Positions 1 through 12,670 of a DNA stretch of 64,000 nucleotides are shown piece after piece (the stretch's first letter is position 1; each line of letters begins with the position of its first letter). The notes beneath the pieces were generated by a model, which worked only from the letters and a program-made list of their open reading frames with translations, did no database searches and was not told the DNA's origin. Source of the stretch: Tridacna crocea (lineage: Eukaryota; Mollusca; Bivalvia; Cardiida; Cardiidae); assembly GCA_943736015.1 (NCBI GenBank), contig OX031069.1, positions 39,094,728-39,158,727 of the forward strand. Reading direction: 5' to 3'. Made by a program: the position numbers and the translations under genes.

Positions 1-900
1 AAACTCATTCTCACTACGTTCCGAAAATTCATGCCAAACGGACTTAAACTGTGTTCAGACGAAGTGGACGTATTAGCAACCTTTTACGATCTGTGTACGA
101 AATTTATGGACGAGTTAGGACGGGAAAGGTGCTCCAGAACTTTGAATCTGCGCAAAATTTCTTGCCGTCCATCCTGCCCTGTAATTATGCGGAGTGACAA
201 CGTACTTAAAACTAGATAGACTTACTACAAATGGAACCGCTGTACTCCGATCCTAGACTGGGAAAGACTTTCTTAGAACAGGTTTGATGAGACAGTGACT
301 TACGGTATTATCAGGCCAAAGACACACGTTCTGTTCCAACCGTAATCCGTCAAGACAGGGTAAGACGTTCTAAGAACTAGTTTGGTGTGACTGGGCCTTT
401 ATTTCAACATGTTCAAATTTCACCCACGTCAGCTAAGGCCCCTGTCACACCAGACTTGATCTTAGAACTTCTTACCCCGTCCTGACATGATCGGAAAAAG
501 TGTTGCAATTTTGGCCGGAAAATGCCTGAAGCTACTGTCTCGCCAAACCCAGTCAACAAAATCGTAAAACGGGCTGCGCTCGTGGGGCACGAGTATTTTC
601 GCTCGGCAAAATTGGAAATTGATGCCCGACTTCGCCGCGTATCTAATGGGATCAAAGAACGACAGTTTCGTTTGTAGTACGTCCATCCCATGTTAAGTTC
701 GTTGTCACCCCGTCTTATTACAGGACGGGATGGATGGCAAATACTTCAGGTAGGCTCAAAGTTCTGGAGCATCCTTCTCGTCCCAAGGTGTCTGTTTAGT
801 TCGTAAACAGATCATAAAAGGTTGCTAACAAGTCCACTCCGTCCGAACACAGTTCAAGTCGGTTTGGCAAAAATTTTCGGAACGGAATGAGAACCAGTTT
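1..900. repeat. Large imperfect inverted repeat (foldback), left end cut by the window
   Basis: Bases 1-399 pair with the reverse complement of about 434-900 at roughly 75-80% identity by eye; for example 1-20 pairs with 881-900. The loop is about 400-433. The short frames inside (31-219 plus, 413-691 minus) lie on opposite arms and are not recognisable proteins. This is probably a foldback-type DNA element, and its outer ends are not defined because the left arm starts at the window edge. Confidence 0.65.
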
Positions 901-1187
901 GGTATGACGGGGATAGATGACCATAGGTTTACGTCGTTACTGTTTCTAATGCGTTTCTCCACTGCCGTACAACCTCGTACGTCTTCTGACCGTCTTTACT
1001 TTGACAGAGTGGAAAGTTGGTCTAGTCTGACTGGGGTTTGATCAAACAACAAATATTTACACTAGCCCTCTTGTCACAAAATTCCTAGTTTTATCGACCC
1101 TATGGGAGAATTATTTTTAGAAAAAAATATAGGAAAAGAAGGTAATGCTGTCGACTAGCATTTTCTCTTTTCTCCCGTTTCTTTTTT

Positions 1188-1189
1188 TC

Positions 1190-1230
<41 letters not shown>
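1188..1230. repeat. (CT)n microsatellite
   Basis: A nearly uninterrupted CT run with one G interruption is visible. Confidence 0.95.
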
Positions 1231-2184
1231 AAAAAACAGTCTCTAAAAAACATCTTATTTAATTTAATATTTAATTTTTCGTCTGTGGATGGCTTCAATA
1301 TGGATGGGTCTAAAATTTGTGTAGGCTAGTACAGAGTTAAGTACTTTGTTCGAAATATTCTGCCTGTAAATGTTTGTAATGTATTTGCTGGTCTAAAATG
1401 GGTAAACAGAATCTACCAAATATTTTATTTTCGAATGAAAGATAAGAAACCGTGAGCATCGACAATTTTCAACTAACGGTAGATAGTATGCAAATTTGAA
1501 CAATACAAATCGATGTTCCGCCGATGTTTTCTCTTTTTTTTTCCGGTGCCGTTCGACTCAGCTGTTACCGTAGACAAGATGTTGCGCCGTGTCTTTAACA
1601 AGTCCTTAATGACGATCGATCTGCGTTCTCAGTCGATGTTTTATTTTACAGTTATTTCTCTCTCGCTTTCTGAATTTATACCGTTATTCTGACGGTTTTC
1701 AGATGAATCCGCGGAGAAAAACAGTTCGACCAGAATTTGCCCTGTGTCAGCTGTTTCAGACCACAAAATTGCAGGTGGTTTTTGTTTTCATCTTTTAAAC
1801 ACAGTACCTCTTGCAGTCGATTATTTGCATGTTTCAGGGCAATAATATCATTGGGTTTAGAGGAAAAATTTATCAGACGGGCAGTTTCTTCTATGTATAA
1901 ATATATATATATTCACATGTTTTCGTCAAGTGAACCCAGATATCTGTTAAGTATCCATATTTTATAAACATTTTGCCAATTTGTCTGCTACAAATCTGTA
2001 TGAAAAATCAATGAGTTTCTAGGTTTCAAGTTTGATTCCACAATGTACAAACTACATATAGGCCATCGGCTTGACATATAGAATAAAGAAAAGCACGATT
2101 CAAACAAATTGAGTCGTCATTAACAACGCAGTTATAGAGATAAGTTTATAAACAAAACACACATAAAAAAAAAAACAGATTTGC
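1231..2184. other. AT-rich intergenic stretch, nothing recognised
   Basis: No repeat family seen elsewhere in the window and no plausible coding frame was found; the frame at 1737-1967 is low complexity at its end and unrecognised. Confidence 0.5.
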
Positions 2185-3547
2185 CATATTAAAGACGTTT
2201 ATGACAAATTCTTCCAACGGACAGATTTTTTTTAAACTTTGCACATACAAAGCTCATCATGTCTCTTGTAGATTATAATGATAGAAAAAGGGGGTCCCCG
2301 TGCTTGTTTCTGAGAAATTCGCTTTTGAAAAAGGTATATACAGTTCCAAAATTCAGCATATACTAGATTTAACACACTTTCCTTGAATAGTCAATTAAAC
2401 ACGAAAATTGCCAGAAGAATATACAAATATACATCACTTTAAAGAAAAATAATTCAGTTTTGCACAAAAAACAAGAAAAAGCCTGGTTCTGAGCATGGTA
2501 AATGTACCAATATGCATTTTATATATAGACCATTGAGTTAAAAAGGGAGATAATTTGACTGGGTTAAGGGTTAATTTTCAATAAAAACATACTTTCTAAC
2601 GGACAGATTTTTTTTTAAATTTCCACAATCATAGTACTTATAAATCTTGACAATAAGAAAAAATAAAAACGGCACCTACCCGTGCTTTTTTCCCCAGAAA
2701 ACAGGGATGAAGGTCACGTTGGACGTTAATTTTTTCCAAGGAGAACTATATAATAGAAGCTCAGCAGACATAGTGGGGAAGAAGAAATTGCTCATGCTCA
2801 TTGAAAGTGATTTCTCCTTTTCCAATATTAATTTTGGATCATATACCCCTTCAAAAAATGAACATAGCCTATATACCTCAAAATTATATCAAATCCTTCA
2901 TTATCTACATTTTTTTTTTTTTTTTTATATATATATATCAATTTGCATACATGATTACGGCTCATAGAAATGCAAAAATAAGAAATGTCTCTGGAAAAAA
3001 TGGGATAAAAGCTCGGCGGACATGATGGAAAAAGGAAAAATTATTCAGTAGACGAAATTTCTCCTTTTCCCATAGTATATTTCAAAGAGGAAATAGCCAT
3101 ACTTCCAGAAATAGGTATACTTCAACAGTTTCAATTTTCTGCCTGTTTCATTGTTTGCTGTGTAACCGGACTTTTTTTCCAGCTAGTTCTTTACCAGTCA
3201 TATCATCCTTACACTGGCAGGACAGTTTTGATGCTATCACCTTCATCCTGAAAGGATAGCATGACAACTGGCCTGCCAGTGTCAGGGAAACGTCAGAAGC
3301 TGTTTCATTTTCGACGTTGGATGGCTGACATTGAGTAAAAATTTTCTTTTTCCACGACAAATAAGTATTCGTTTTGATGAAAACTTCCCCTTTTTATTTC
3401 GATCATAGAATACCATGGCTAGTGAAACCGTGATAGTACTACCCGTAGAATGTTCGGTCCGCTGTTACTATTGCCATATGTGCAAAAAATACACAATAGC
3501 GCTGATAGTTTTACTTTCTGTGAGAAATACACATGCGCAGTATGGAT
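2185..3547 (+). mobile_element. Element J copy 1 (about 1.36 kb, non-autonomous)
   Basis: This block matches 25238-26867 in inverted orientation over its whole length, apart from a 263 bp element nested in the other copy. One edge sits at TTAA (2185) in both copies. The other edge ends near GCGCAGTATGGA. It holds a strong internal palindrome around 3210-3285 and two direct copies of the motif AACGGACAGATTTTTTT (near 2219 and 2600). No TIR was found, so the class is unknown. The frame at 2647-2967 is shared with copy 2, but the differences are mostly non-synonymous, so it is probably not coding. Confidence 0.7.
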
Positions 3548-4796
3548 GCGCGTAAACATTTATACCAAACGTCGTTAAGCGCTAAACACTCACGTAATAT
3601 GAAACGTTTCAACTTCCATATCTTCCACAATATAGCAGCACTAGAGGGTTCAGTTGATGGTCTAGATCAATCCTTTCCTGAACAAACTTAGATTTTTATA
3701 TAATAAATAATAATAATTATAAATAATTATATAATAAATGAGGAACGACCAATTTTCCTAGTTTAGGCTCATAATGTATATGGAAGCAACCGACCTATCA
3801 TGCTAAATACACAATACCAAAATGTAAACAATGGAGTCATCATTTATAATGTAAAGAACACTACAGAAATAGATAGATACAACTAACTCAAATTTGCATT
3901 GTAACATGCATAAATACTATCCCGGAGAGACTGTAAGAACAGTAAGTCAACAAGCTGGCTTCTTTACAAAAGAAGCCAGGAAAGGTCAGCATCCATGATG
4001 TTTTTAAATAGTTTATTGGCTTTTGGTTCCAATAATATGACGGTATTTTGGAACATGTAAAAAAAAAACCGCCGTGTATAAACGTCATATGTTTTACATG
4101 ACGGTATTTACCTTCTTCTCGCGTTTTCAAGTCGCATGATCTTGTCCAGCGATCTTCTTTCTCTTTTTCAACGAATTTTTTTTTTCTGCTTAGATTTATT
4201 TGCTTAATGCAGACTTACAATTTTTGAGAAGTCATTTGTAGCCATGGCAAATTAATATAACAAATCTTTTCTTTAATTCGTCAAATAGAAAAAATAAACT
4301 GCGTCTATTTCATGTTTTGGTTTTTGATTTCGCTTTATTTACGAAACCATGACAAAACAGACTATGTCATAATATTTTTCGCAAGAAAACTCGATTAAAA
4401 ATGCATATTCTGTGGCAGTCTGACTTTTAAACTCACCACTGTTGGAGAGGTTAGGTCTGGTGACCTCTCCAGTTAACCAGCCTATACACTTTTTCCTGTT
4501 ACGTGTTTTATAATTCCGTGAAAAATTGGGTCATTTTTTTTCCCCCTGCAAAGAATATCAAATTGGAAAAAAGTTCATTTGTTGCTATTGTTGTTTAGTA
4601 AGAAGTTCACAATCTCCCGATCTGCCCTTTCAGGACCAAATATATCAATTCCACCGTTTTCGACGAATAATCTGCACAGGCTTACCTACAGGTGTCAAAA
4701 CTTTTTTCCCTTAGGGTAAATTTTGTGCGCGTCCAAGGATCGATCAATCATCCTTGAAAACCAGTCGGTTCTAAGACGAAATGGACATTATATAGA
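3548..4796. other. Intergenic stretch with only a small hairpin
   Basis: The only structure seen is a short hairpin around 4444-4470 with arms GGAGAGGT/ACCTCTCC. No gene or dispersed family was recognised. Confidence 0.45.
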
Positions 4797-5272
4797 GGAT
4801 ATTGGTATTTTTTCGGTGACAGATCGAAATTTATTTCATCGAGTGAACATCATCGGTAATGTTTTCACGAGTGGCGCCAAATTCGTGCGCCACTCGTGAA
4901 AATATTATCGATGGTGTTCACTCGATGAAATAAATTTCGATCTTTAATCGAGAAAAGAAAACCCAAATATTCCATTTATTTCATGGTTTTAATCCTTCCT
5001 AGGAGGAGCATTATCAAAATCCTGTACAGCTTTTTTCTGTTATTCCCCGTGGCGTACCCCTCCTGCACAGCAACGCATTACAATATTACGTCATGCGCGA
5101 GAAATGTAAGGTATATGACGTCATATTTCTATCTAGTTGTGAGGCACGCGCAATCGACCTAGGCAACAAGAACGTGAAAATCGGTATTTACACTGGTGGT
5201 ACCAGTGTGAGATCGAAAAATATTTTCACTGCTGTTTCTCGATCGATATCCTACCGGAAAGGATGAAATAAG
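4797..5272 (+). mobile_element. Family D palindromic element, near full length
   Basis: The left part is a long palindrome centred on the GTGGCGC...GCGCCAC loop near 4875-4895, with arms running out to CGAAATTTATTTCATCGA. The right part runs to an inverted CATGAAATAA end, pairing with TTTATTTCATG at the inner edge of the palindrome. It carries a perfect TGACGTCA at 5116-5123. Six copies lie in this window. The superfamily is not known. Confidence 0.75.
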
Positions 5273-5473
5273 GTTGCATAATTATATGGTGACTTGCCTG
5301 GTATCAAGCATCACGGAAATGCATTAAAACACCTTTCCAGGCGCATGGCTCATGCCCTTATACACACACAAAAAGTTATTATTTATGTACTTTTTACAGC
5401 GACCATTGACCTCCTGTTCAAATCTTTCTTTAACATCACCGATCCCATCATATACCTGTGCCGCATCATTTAT

Positions 5474-5702
5474 GTAACGCTTTACCAAACGACAGAATTT
5501 CAGCTTTGTCCAAAGTGAAAGCATTTGCAGACGACAAATTCAGTGGGGCTCAAAATATATGATAGGATAGAAAACGGGTAGAAAACATTGTAAAAAGATG
5601 AGAAAACGCTTGCAACCAGCATTCTCTTATCTTCCTACAATGTTTTCAAACGTCCTGTTTTTAGGGCGGTTAAAACTCGAGATAGTGTTGTAAGGGGATA
5701 AT
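5474..5702 (-). mobile_element. Family A MITE, diverged
   Basis: The ends read TAACGCTTTACCA and a decayed inverse. It contains the family internal motif GCATTTGCAGACGACAAA and an eroded central hairpin. Confidence 0.7.
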
Positions 5703-6300
5703 TCATAATTTTCATTCACATCAGACCTCCTTTATCATATGACTAAATTATGTTAACCAGACTTCACATGTCGTTTTCTGTATATTCTATCCCTTTGGGT
5801 GTTAAATGATCCGAGTTTTAGATTGTTATCTGTCCCCTAATCAGGCTCAACATAAAGTGCATCAGTTCAAAGTTGAAGTTTTAAGTTGTTAATCATGTTC
5901 ACGAAAAAGCTGTTGTAAAAAAAGAAAGTAGCTTATAAGATTTTATCCAATTTGTAAAGACGCTCGCAACTTTTGAAATCGTTTTTATCATCTTGATTTA
6001 TGGCTGCATAAGCAAATTTTAAGTCTGTCTTCATAAAAATTCATTCACAAAGCGTTTTTTTTTTTCAGCAAATTTATCACTTTTACGCACCTACCAAAAC
6101 AAATGGCGCTCGATTAACAATATGCTGTTCGATGTAACTTTGAAGTTGGCCTGGGTCCGGGTGGAAATCTTGTAATCACTCCTTATCGTGGTCCCCTTTC
6201 ACGGTCCATACAGATCTTCGGCAAAACGATCTACTGTAATGATTACGGTCACTTTTGACGAAAGAACGTCCGATTATATAAAGTTAAGAAAAGAATAGGG
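5703..6300. other. Intergenic, nothing recognised
   Basis: No coding frame or dispersed repeat was seen. Confidence 0.4.
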
Positions 6301-6489
6301 CCGGTGTAATGCAGAGAAATGGCCCTCTCCTAGAAAATGACCCATAGGTCATTTCTCTACGTTAAGGAATGACCTGGGTCATTATTCTACGTAGTAAAAT
6401 GACTTCTGGGGTCATTTCTCTAGAATTTCTCGTAGAATAATGACCCGGGTCATTTTGTAGGGGAGGATCATTTCTCTGCATTACACCGG
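6301..6489. mobile_element. Family G palindromic MITE with iterated ATGACCC/GGGTCAT units
   Basis: The terminal inverted repeats are CCGGTGTAATGCAGAGAAAT and its complement. Inside, AATGACC/GGTCATT units recur at least seven times in both orientations. It is the only copy in the window. Confidence 0.75.
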
Positions 6490-6701
6490 AACACAGGATA
6501 CTTTGAAGTCGTTGATATCGGAACAGTCTTTGGCATGATTTATCTACAAAATAATATCATTCGAAAATTGCCGGTCTGAAGTCCCATCTGAAAAAGCTGA
6601 TAAAGAATATCATCCGATGAATTACGAACGGAAAATAAAATGCAGCTGAGTAGTTAAAATACAAACTGATTGGAATCGAAAAGGTTCCTCTTACATAAAA
6701 C

Positions 6702-6903
6702 ACTTTGGCTGCTAAGCACGACTCACTGACCTTTTGCGGACAGTGTTGATCAAGATCAGACAGAGCGTGCAGTCTGATCTTTGATCTACACTGTCCCACA
6801 AGGAGATATCATTCCCTAAAACATAACTTATGAATAGTAATATCTTGGTTTTTTCTATCGAATTGAAAATTTCAGGTTAGTTATTTAGCAGGATAAGAGT
6901 TTT
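6702..6903 (+). mobile_element. Family B MITE
   Basis: It shows the family order: GGCTGCTAAGCACGACTCAC, then TTTTGCGGACAGTGT, a central stem GATCAGAC...GTCTGATC, GAGATAT, and an end at TAGCAGGATAAG. The TTAA ends are eroded. Confidence 0.8.
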
Positions 6904-6915
6904 TCAAGTAATAAA

Positions 6916-7180
6916 TGGAGTGCAACACGCGAAAAGGGTCATTCGGACATTTGCGTAAAGTGTCGTCTCTGATCAGCATGTGCACTCCGCACAGGCTAAT
7001 CCGAAAGGACACTTTCCGATTTTATATGATTTTCTGTTTTACGAAAGCCTTTCTACTGTAGCACAAAATCTAATGTAGTCGTAGTGCCGTCTCGGATTAG
7101 CCTGCGCGGACTGCGCAGGCTAATCCGGGGCGACACTATACGCAAATGTCCGAATGCACCTTTCCGCGTGTTGCACTCCA
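6916..7180. mobile_element. Family C MITE (TGGAGTGCAACACGCG TIRs)
   Basis: The element is about 265 bp. Perfect TIRs TGGAGTGCAACACGCG flank two internal palindromes built on GCCTGCGC...GCGCAGGC, separated by an AT-rich spacer. Element C inserts at TA, as shown by the nested copy at 26267. Confidence 0.85.
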
Positions 7181-8185
7181 AATAGCACACATTGCCCTCC
7201 TGTAGTATATTCTTTCAATGATTGTTGCAGTTTAAGATTAATGAAAGGTAATGTTGAATACCCTGTTTTTATGAAGAGGTTTTCATATCGTTTGAAGGTT
7301 TATTTCACGAGGTAATTAGTTTATGGGTACAGGATACACCCCCCACCCACCGGAAAAATTATTTATGTATTTGAAACGGTTTGTAAAGACACCCGCTGCT
7401 CGCTTCCGTTACTTATTTAACCCGTTACAGTACATGCTGATTTTACTCTTTGGATAGGTCACACGATAAAAGATGCACTGAAAGAAATTGTCTGTTATTG
7501 TGAAGAAAAAACATTGCTTGTCACGAGAAATTGCGCCTTTTTCGAGGGCCGTTTCAGCTATAAGCCGTCTGTCGCAGCGGGGCTTTAAAATAGTAATCAA
7601 TTGATAATACTTCTAATCATAATTATGATTGTAAAGAAGCGATCAAAGAAGAAGAAAAGGTTACCTAAACTTGTACCTGTATTAAATCATTCTTGTTTGA
7701 TGCAATCAAAACTATTACAAAATCAACCTCTAAAAATGTACTGTATTTCTGTCAGCAGTTATGCTGTATGTGTATGTTCCTCAATGGCTAAACAAGCATG
7801 CATGATAATAACATAATGATTTTTTTCCTGCTTCATCTAGACATCTACTTCATCTAAGGAATATAGGAGATAAGTAATGTTGATTCAAATTCTTATAAAC
7901 TGTTAACAGTATTGTGAGAATGTAAGGGCGTTACAATTCCAAATGTTTTTGATTAATATACATGTACTCTCGCGATATCGCTACCATTCGTATAATTGTG
8001 TAATTTCTTGATTTATTTCCATTACATTTTTTGTACTTGAAATATTCTCTTTGAATAACAATGAGAACAACATTTTGCTTTAATAGAGTATTGGATTTGA
8101 TCTTATAAGTGACTTTTTATCCTAACCGTTACTTTCCAATTCTATAACTGAATTACCAGTAATAAAGTCGAAAGGCAAATGTATA
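7181..8185. other. AT-rich intergenic, nothing recognised
   Basis: Only short spurious frames are present. Confidence 0.4.
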
Positions 8186-8393
8186 TGAGTCATCCTCAAG
8201 TATCACATGTAACTCGACTTTCGAATGTTTCTTTACATCGAGACTGAGGAGGTTGACCCACGTCTATACTTTTACAGATGTATTATTCTCTCTTGTAAAA
8301 AGATGGATTAATTCATCTTTAAAAACTGCAGGCCTGGGTCGCAGACTCGAACCATTTGCTAGTCGAGTTACATGTGATGCTTGAGTCTTACTC
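8186..8393. mobile_element. Short element with about 40 bp TIRs
   Basis: The arm GAGTCATCCTCAAGTATCAC (8186 on) continues through CATGTAACTCGACT and pairs with the reverse complement of the 8353-8393 end. Length is about 208 bp. This is the only copy seen, and its family is unknown. Confidence 0.6.
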
Positions 8394-9639
8394 CTTTTTC
8401 ATTGTTGGTTTATAGCTCTATCTCGATCACTGACAATATTGAAGTGAAAAAAACAAAGTTTTCCTCAACCCTGACATGTTATGACTTTGTTTTATTTTTC
8501 GTTCTTTAAGTATTTTTTAAACAATCATTTCTATCCACTAAATAGTTTCTTTTGCTCTTCAAAACAAAAGACTCATCCAATTTTTTTCCATTTGCAAATT
8601 CATGTTCTTTCATTACACATTTAGTAAAGAGATGTTAATTTCAAACTCATTCTTTTCACATTTTGATTGGTTTAAAAACGGCTTTTATTCTCAATATACC
8701 TCGGTCCAAATACGAGAAGAACTATTTTTATAAGGAAAATGTTTGCTTTGATATATGAGTACAATTTGATACAATAATGTATCTCCCATGGTCTGTATAA
8801 GGCTGTTATTTTGAGAACTTGGTTTACAGCAAACGATAATAAAGTTTATTCAGGATCTCAGAATTATCTTTCATAAATCTGTCACTCTAATCTACCTTAC
8901 AATACAGTGAAAAAGAAAATAGGTTTTGAAAAACTTTGAAGTGAATTGGGTAACATTTCATAACTGTATACCATATAATGAATGATATTGTGTATACTTT
9001 AGAGCCTAATTACGAGCGCGTTATCCTACAGCGGTTCAAATTTCGGAATCCGGGGGTGTTGAATGATAGCTAAATCCGCGTGAGTATTTTAAAATAATGC
9101 ACCAAATTGGCTAAGCCGAGAGAGATGACCATGATATAGATGACTACTATACACATACGGAATATGTCGGAGTCTTACTAAAGAAGAATGCCATTGCCAA
9201 TTTATTTGATACCTTAAAAATCTGAGAGTAACTTCAAATTTATTACAGTTATTTTTATATTACTGGTATGGGTTCGAGTCCCGTTTGCGATATGGTAAAG
9301 CAAAGGGTTACTAATTAAGGGTGTGGAATTTTGATTTCCTGCTCTCACAACGAAAAATAGTTTCGCTTCTGCCGATGATGCAAATGAATCGAAGGCCTTG
9401 ATTTTTTTTAATCTTAGCTCTGACTAAAAAGTCATATAAAGTGTGACGAACGCTCGTTACTTGCTTGCCTGTTTCCTCAATTTATCACACTTGGGAATAC
9501 TTACATATTAAAAACGGAAAATGCACTGGGAAGATCAGTTTTTGGAAACCGTTTACCTTTGGTTATCATACTGAACATCAAAAAAGTCTGGAGTTTACTG
9601 GTACAGCCACACTGTTACTTGTTTGAAGCAGTTCAGTAA
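8394..9639. other. AT-rich intergenic with one isolated B-box-like motif
   Basis: GGTTCGAGTCCC occurs near 9269-9280 and looks like a tRNA B box, but no matching A box or SINE body was identified. Nothing else was recognised. Confidence 0.35.
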
Positions 9640-9875
9640 TACTAACTAGTATCAGCGAAGAAAGTATCTGACACATTCTTAAAATCACTAAATACATGAA
9701 ATGAAAATAGCAAATCAAAATGTTGCTTTACAGATCTGTGGTATTTTTGGGGGATGAATATCTCCGTGTCAAACAGTGTAGAATTAAGATTAGGCTGCAA
9801 TTTGTGTGCAGTCTGATCTTCATCTATACCGTCCTCAATTAGTTTTAGAGTCGATTTCAGTCGCATAAGGGTTAA
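9640..9875 (-). mobile_element. Family B MITE, degenerate
   Basis: GATGAATATCTCC, a decayed CAGTGTAG...CAGTCTGATCTTCATC stem and a GGGTTAA end are in the reverse B order. Confidence 0.5.
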
Positions 9876-10414
9876 ACGGAATTGAATAGTCTCTATGGTT
9901 CTTCACGCGGCTCTAGGAGTGCATTGATTAGTGCACTGACAACCTGATATCGGCCATTACCGTTGAAGAGTGTGTCAAGTAAAAAAACAAGGACACATTT
10001 ACATTACATTTAGTGAAAAGGTTACTATATATTGAATCTTTGACCTAGAATGTACATTGGCCATAGGTACACTTTTTGTCATTGGTATGGTACCATTGTA
10101 CCCAAGTTCCACTGTGACCCCAATGAACAAGGTTGGGCTTTCGAAAGCATTAGGATAAAGGAGAACATCCTAATAGTCAGCATTTTCTCCTTTTCTCTGT
10201 AAGTTGTTTACTCCTTCAAAAAATGACGAGTGCATTTTACCCACTACAAATCTGTTATTTGCAAATGGTGCTATTTTGACAAGTCAAAACTGTTGTCTTT
10301 TGGAAGAAGGTTAAATGTTGAATTTCACCGATATGTGTACTAGATCTATGCGGATCTAAAATTAAATTGGCCATGCCGGACAGTCGTAGTTTTACTCTAA
10401 GAAGGCTTTCATCC

Positions 10415-10575
10415 TGTACCATACAATCCCGAGTTGTAAACACCCGGAGGATGAAACTTTTTAAAGCATTATAGGACTTCGACAGACCAACCGAATGAAT
10501 TTGCTAATGATGTTGTCGTCTGCAAATGCTCTCAATTTGGACATCTCATATTTTAGTCGTCTGATGAGGAGTTTT
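10415..10575 (+). mobile_element. Family A MITE, degenerate
   Basis: ACCATACAATCCCGAGTTGT at the left and GTCGTCTGCAAATGCTCTCA at the right match the family; the central hairpin is lost. Confidence 0.6.
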
Positions 10576-11404
10576 ACAAACCTTCAATCATCAGAACACG
10601 GATTCATTTTTCAGGCCACATTTGTATGCGTAATATAAACTTCTTTTGAAGGCAGAAAATACAATCTGTTTCAAACTTATAATATGTTTCTCTTCAGTCT
10701 TGACTTTACCAGTGGATGGTATAGACGCCATCAAGATCACACTGACACGCTCAGTGCACCGAACGTTTGCAATGCACATGTAGTCTGATCTCGATCAGTG
10801 CGGTCCATAGAAGTCTACCTTTACACCTATGATGCAGAAAGGGTGAAAGAAAAAGGAAAATAAAACGACATGCAAGTGACATGCTTTTGAACGCGTCCGT
10901 GTCCCAAACCGCAATTAAAACTAAATCGGCTTTTAGTCATTTTAAACACGTCAGTACCCTTTTTCCTTATTCTGTGTCATCCTTTGACGGACCTTACTAC
11001 CCCCAACAAATGAATAAAAGTTACAGACGCATATTTATATTCTTCAGTTTTGCTTAAAATGTACCAGGAATCATTCTCTTGCAAATAAATCGGTTCTTTT
11101 TAATATCTTTCGAGAATCCATCACAAGCTTCAAATCAAATTTCAGGTTTGGAGAAGCAAAAGAAAACAATTTCAAAAACAAGAAACACGAAAAGGATGCG
11201 ATTTAATCTATTTATCCATGGACGGACGGATTTATAAATTCTGGGGTTTTATGATATCGTTCTGGGGCTATAGGTCTATTCAAAGCGTGAGCCTAATATG
11301 GGTCTTAACTCTGCGGGCTATTTACTCCGCGCCCGTGCTCGAGACGACCTCCCCATCCCTACTGGTTTGCTCAATTGACTCATGACCTCACTTCCATAGA
11401 GTTT
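10576..11404. other. Intergenic, nothing firmly recognised
   Basis: A possible very old B-like remnant lies near 10740-10810 (TAGTCTGATCTCGATCAG). No coding signal was found. Confidence 0.35.
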
Positions 11405-11625
11405 TATCCTTTATAGAATGATCTTGTGTTTAATCGACCCCAAGGAAAAGAGACTTTTGAAAAACCTTGTCTGGAAAAGGAGGAAATACTGGTAACCAGC
11501 ATTCTCTGTTTTTCCCACAATGTTTTCTATGCCTTCAACACTAATTCGTTTGGAACACATGTTACTTGTGTTCTGCAAATGCTTCTAAATGGTCAGTTCT
11601 AAAGTTTTGTCAGATGAGTTCATAA
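11405..11625 (+). mobile_element. Family A MITE, degenerate
   Basis: It contains TCGACCCCAAGGAAAAG, the GGAAAAGGAGGAAATACTGG hairpin arm and TTCTGCAAATGCTTCTAAAT in family order. Confidence 0.7.
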
Positions 11626-12295
11626 CCGGTATGATAAGGGATCGAAAGGTGTTTATTTCCGTTTTTAATTTACTTTGTTTTGTTGTTTTCAAGCTCACTT
11701 ATTCACCCATAGGTCTAAATTCAGTTTTGTCAAAATTCCTTCAAAATTCCGAGATAAATGGTGTGATTTGCCGAGCCATTATGTCTCTGCCAATCGCATA
11801 ACTCGTCTTGGCCTTTCGATATGCCATTTGGCCTTTCTTTTAATTTTCATTCTTGGTCATATAACTTTACGAGGCAGAAGTCGTTGTGTGTTTAAGGGCA
11901 AGAACTTCTTTGAACTATTCTACAATTTCTATCTCAAGCGACGTTTTGTTATCCCGAACATCCGCCAATCATCGTCATTATCATCATCGCCGTCTAACAG
12001 GCGCACAAACGATGATATTTCGATTGGTTTTCAAAGATATCAATGATATATCACCTCTCTCTCTCTCTCTCCTACACACATAGTTACATTGATGCATCTT
12101 ACAAAAAAGCTGCAATACAAAAGACCTTTGCTCTAAAAAGCATGAAAAGACTTATAAAATGCAGTTTACGATTTTAAATAAATATATTCAACGTGCATGG
12201 CTGTATCTTCATGTAAAAAAGAATTTCCGTTTTTCTCTTTCCTTTCTCTCAATTAATGATACACTGTTGTTCGACTGAAGACTGATTTGATTATT
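11626..12295. other. Intergenic, one long but unrecognised frame
   Basis: The 123-residue frame at 11675-12046 shows no motif I recognise and has irregular composition. A short CT run lies near 12054-12071. Confidence 0.35.
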
Positions 12296-12581
12296 TTCGT
12301 TTATTTATCGTCGCTACCGGTTGCCCATCTGAGCGACGCCCCCAGAAGACGGTTATTTGTTACGGGGGATAGTGCAAGGATACAGGACGAAACTACTGAG
12401 AATTCCGCCTGGTTCTTTAACGTGCTCGGTGTGTAGCACCGTCACACGGGACCTCGGTTTAACGTCTCATCCGAAAGACTATTAGTAATTTTTAGTTGGC
12501 CAGCCGGGGATTCGAACCCACAACCTGTAGGACATTGTGTTCACAAGTCCTACGCTCTACCTACTGAGCTATATCGGCTGG
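12296..12581 (-). mobile_element. tRNA-headed SINE, full length
   Basis: Read on the minus strand from 12581, it has an A-box-like TAGCTCAGTAGGTAGAG, a B box GGTTCGAATCCC, then the conserved body CTTTCGGATGAGACGTTAAA, and ends in CGATAAATAAACG. The body resembles widespread invertebrate tRNA-SINE superfamilies; I cannot assign it to the Meta, V or another named class without a search. A second copy is at 29930-30208 and a 3' fragment at 51785-51836. Confidence 0.8.
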
Positions 12582-12670
12582 TACTGAAGACTGATCAACT
12601 AATAGAGCAAATAACATAGCTCTTACACTGAACTGGTACGGGTTGCCCTCTCTTTCTTTATAATTGTATA

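Noticed and set aside
2647-2967. Frame shared by both copies of element J (MTIRKNK...SSADI...)
   Set aside because: Both copies keep it open over about 70 codons, but most differences change the amino acid and no domain is recognisable; shared ancestry of the repeat explains it.
5294-5518. Frames containing ...LYQTTEFQLCPK and many similar ones along the window
   Set aside because: They are translations of family A and B MITEs and recur wherever the repeat occurs.
11675-12046. 123-residue plus-strand frame
   Set aside because: No recognisable motif, overlapped by other frames of similar length, and ends in low complexity.
12490-12581. tRNA gene
   Set aside because: The A and B boxes are present, but it is followed by a conserved SINE body shared with 29930-30208, and the cloverleaf 3' part is not intact.
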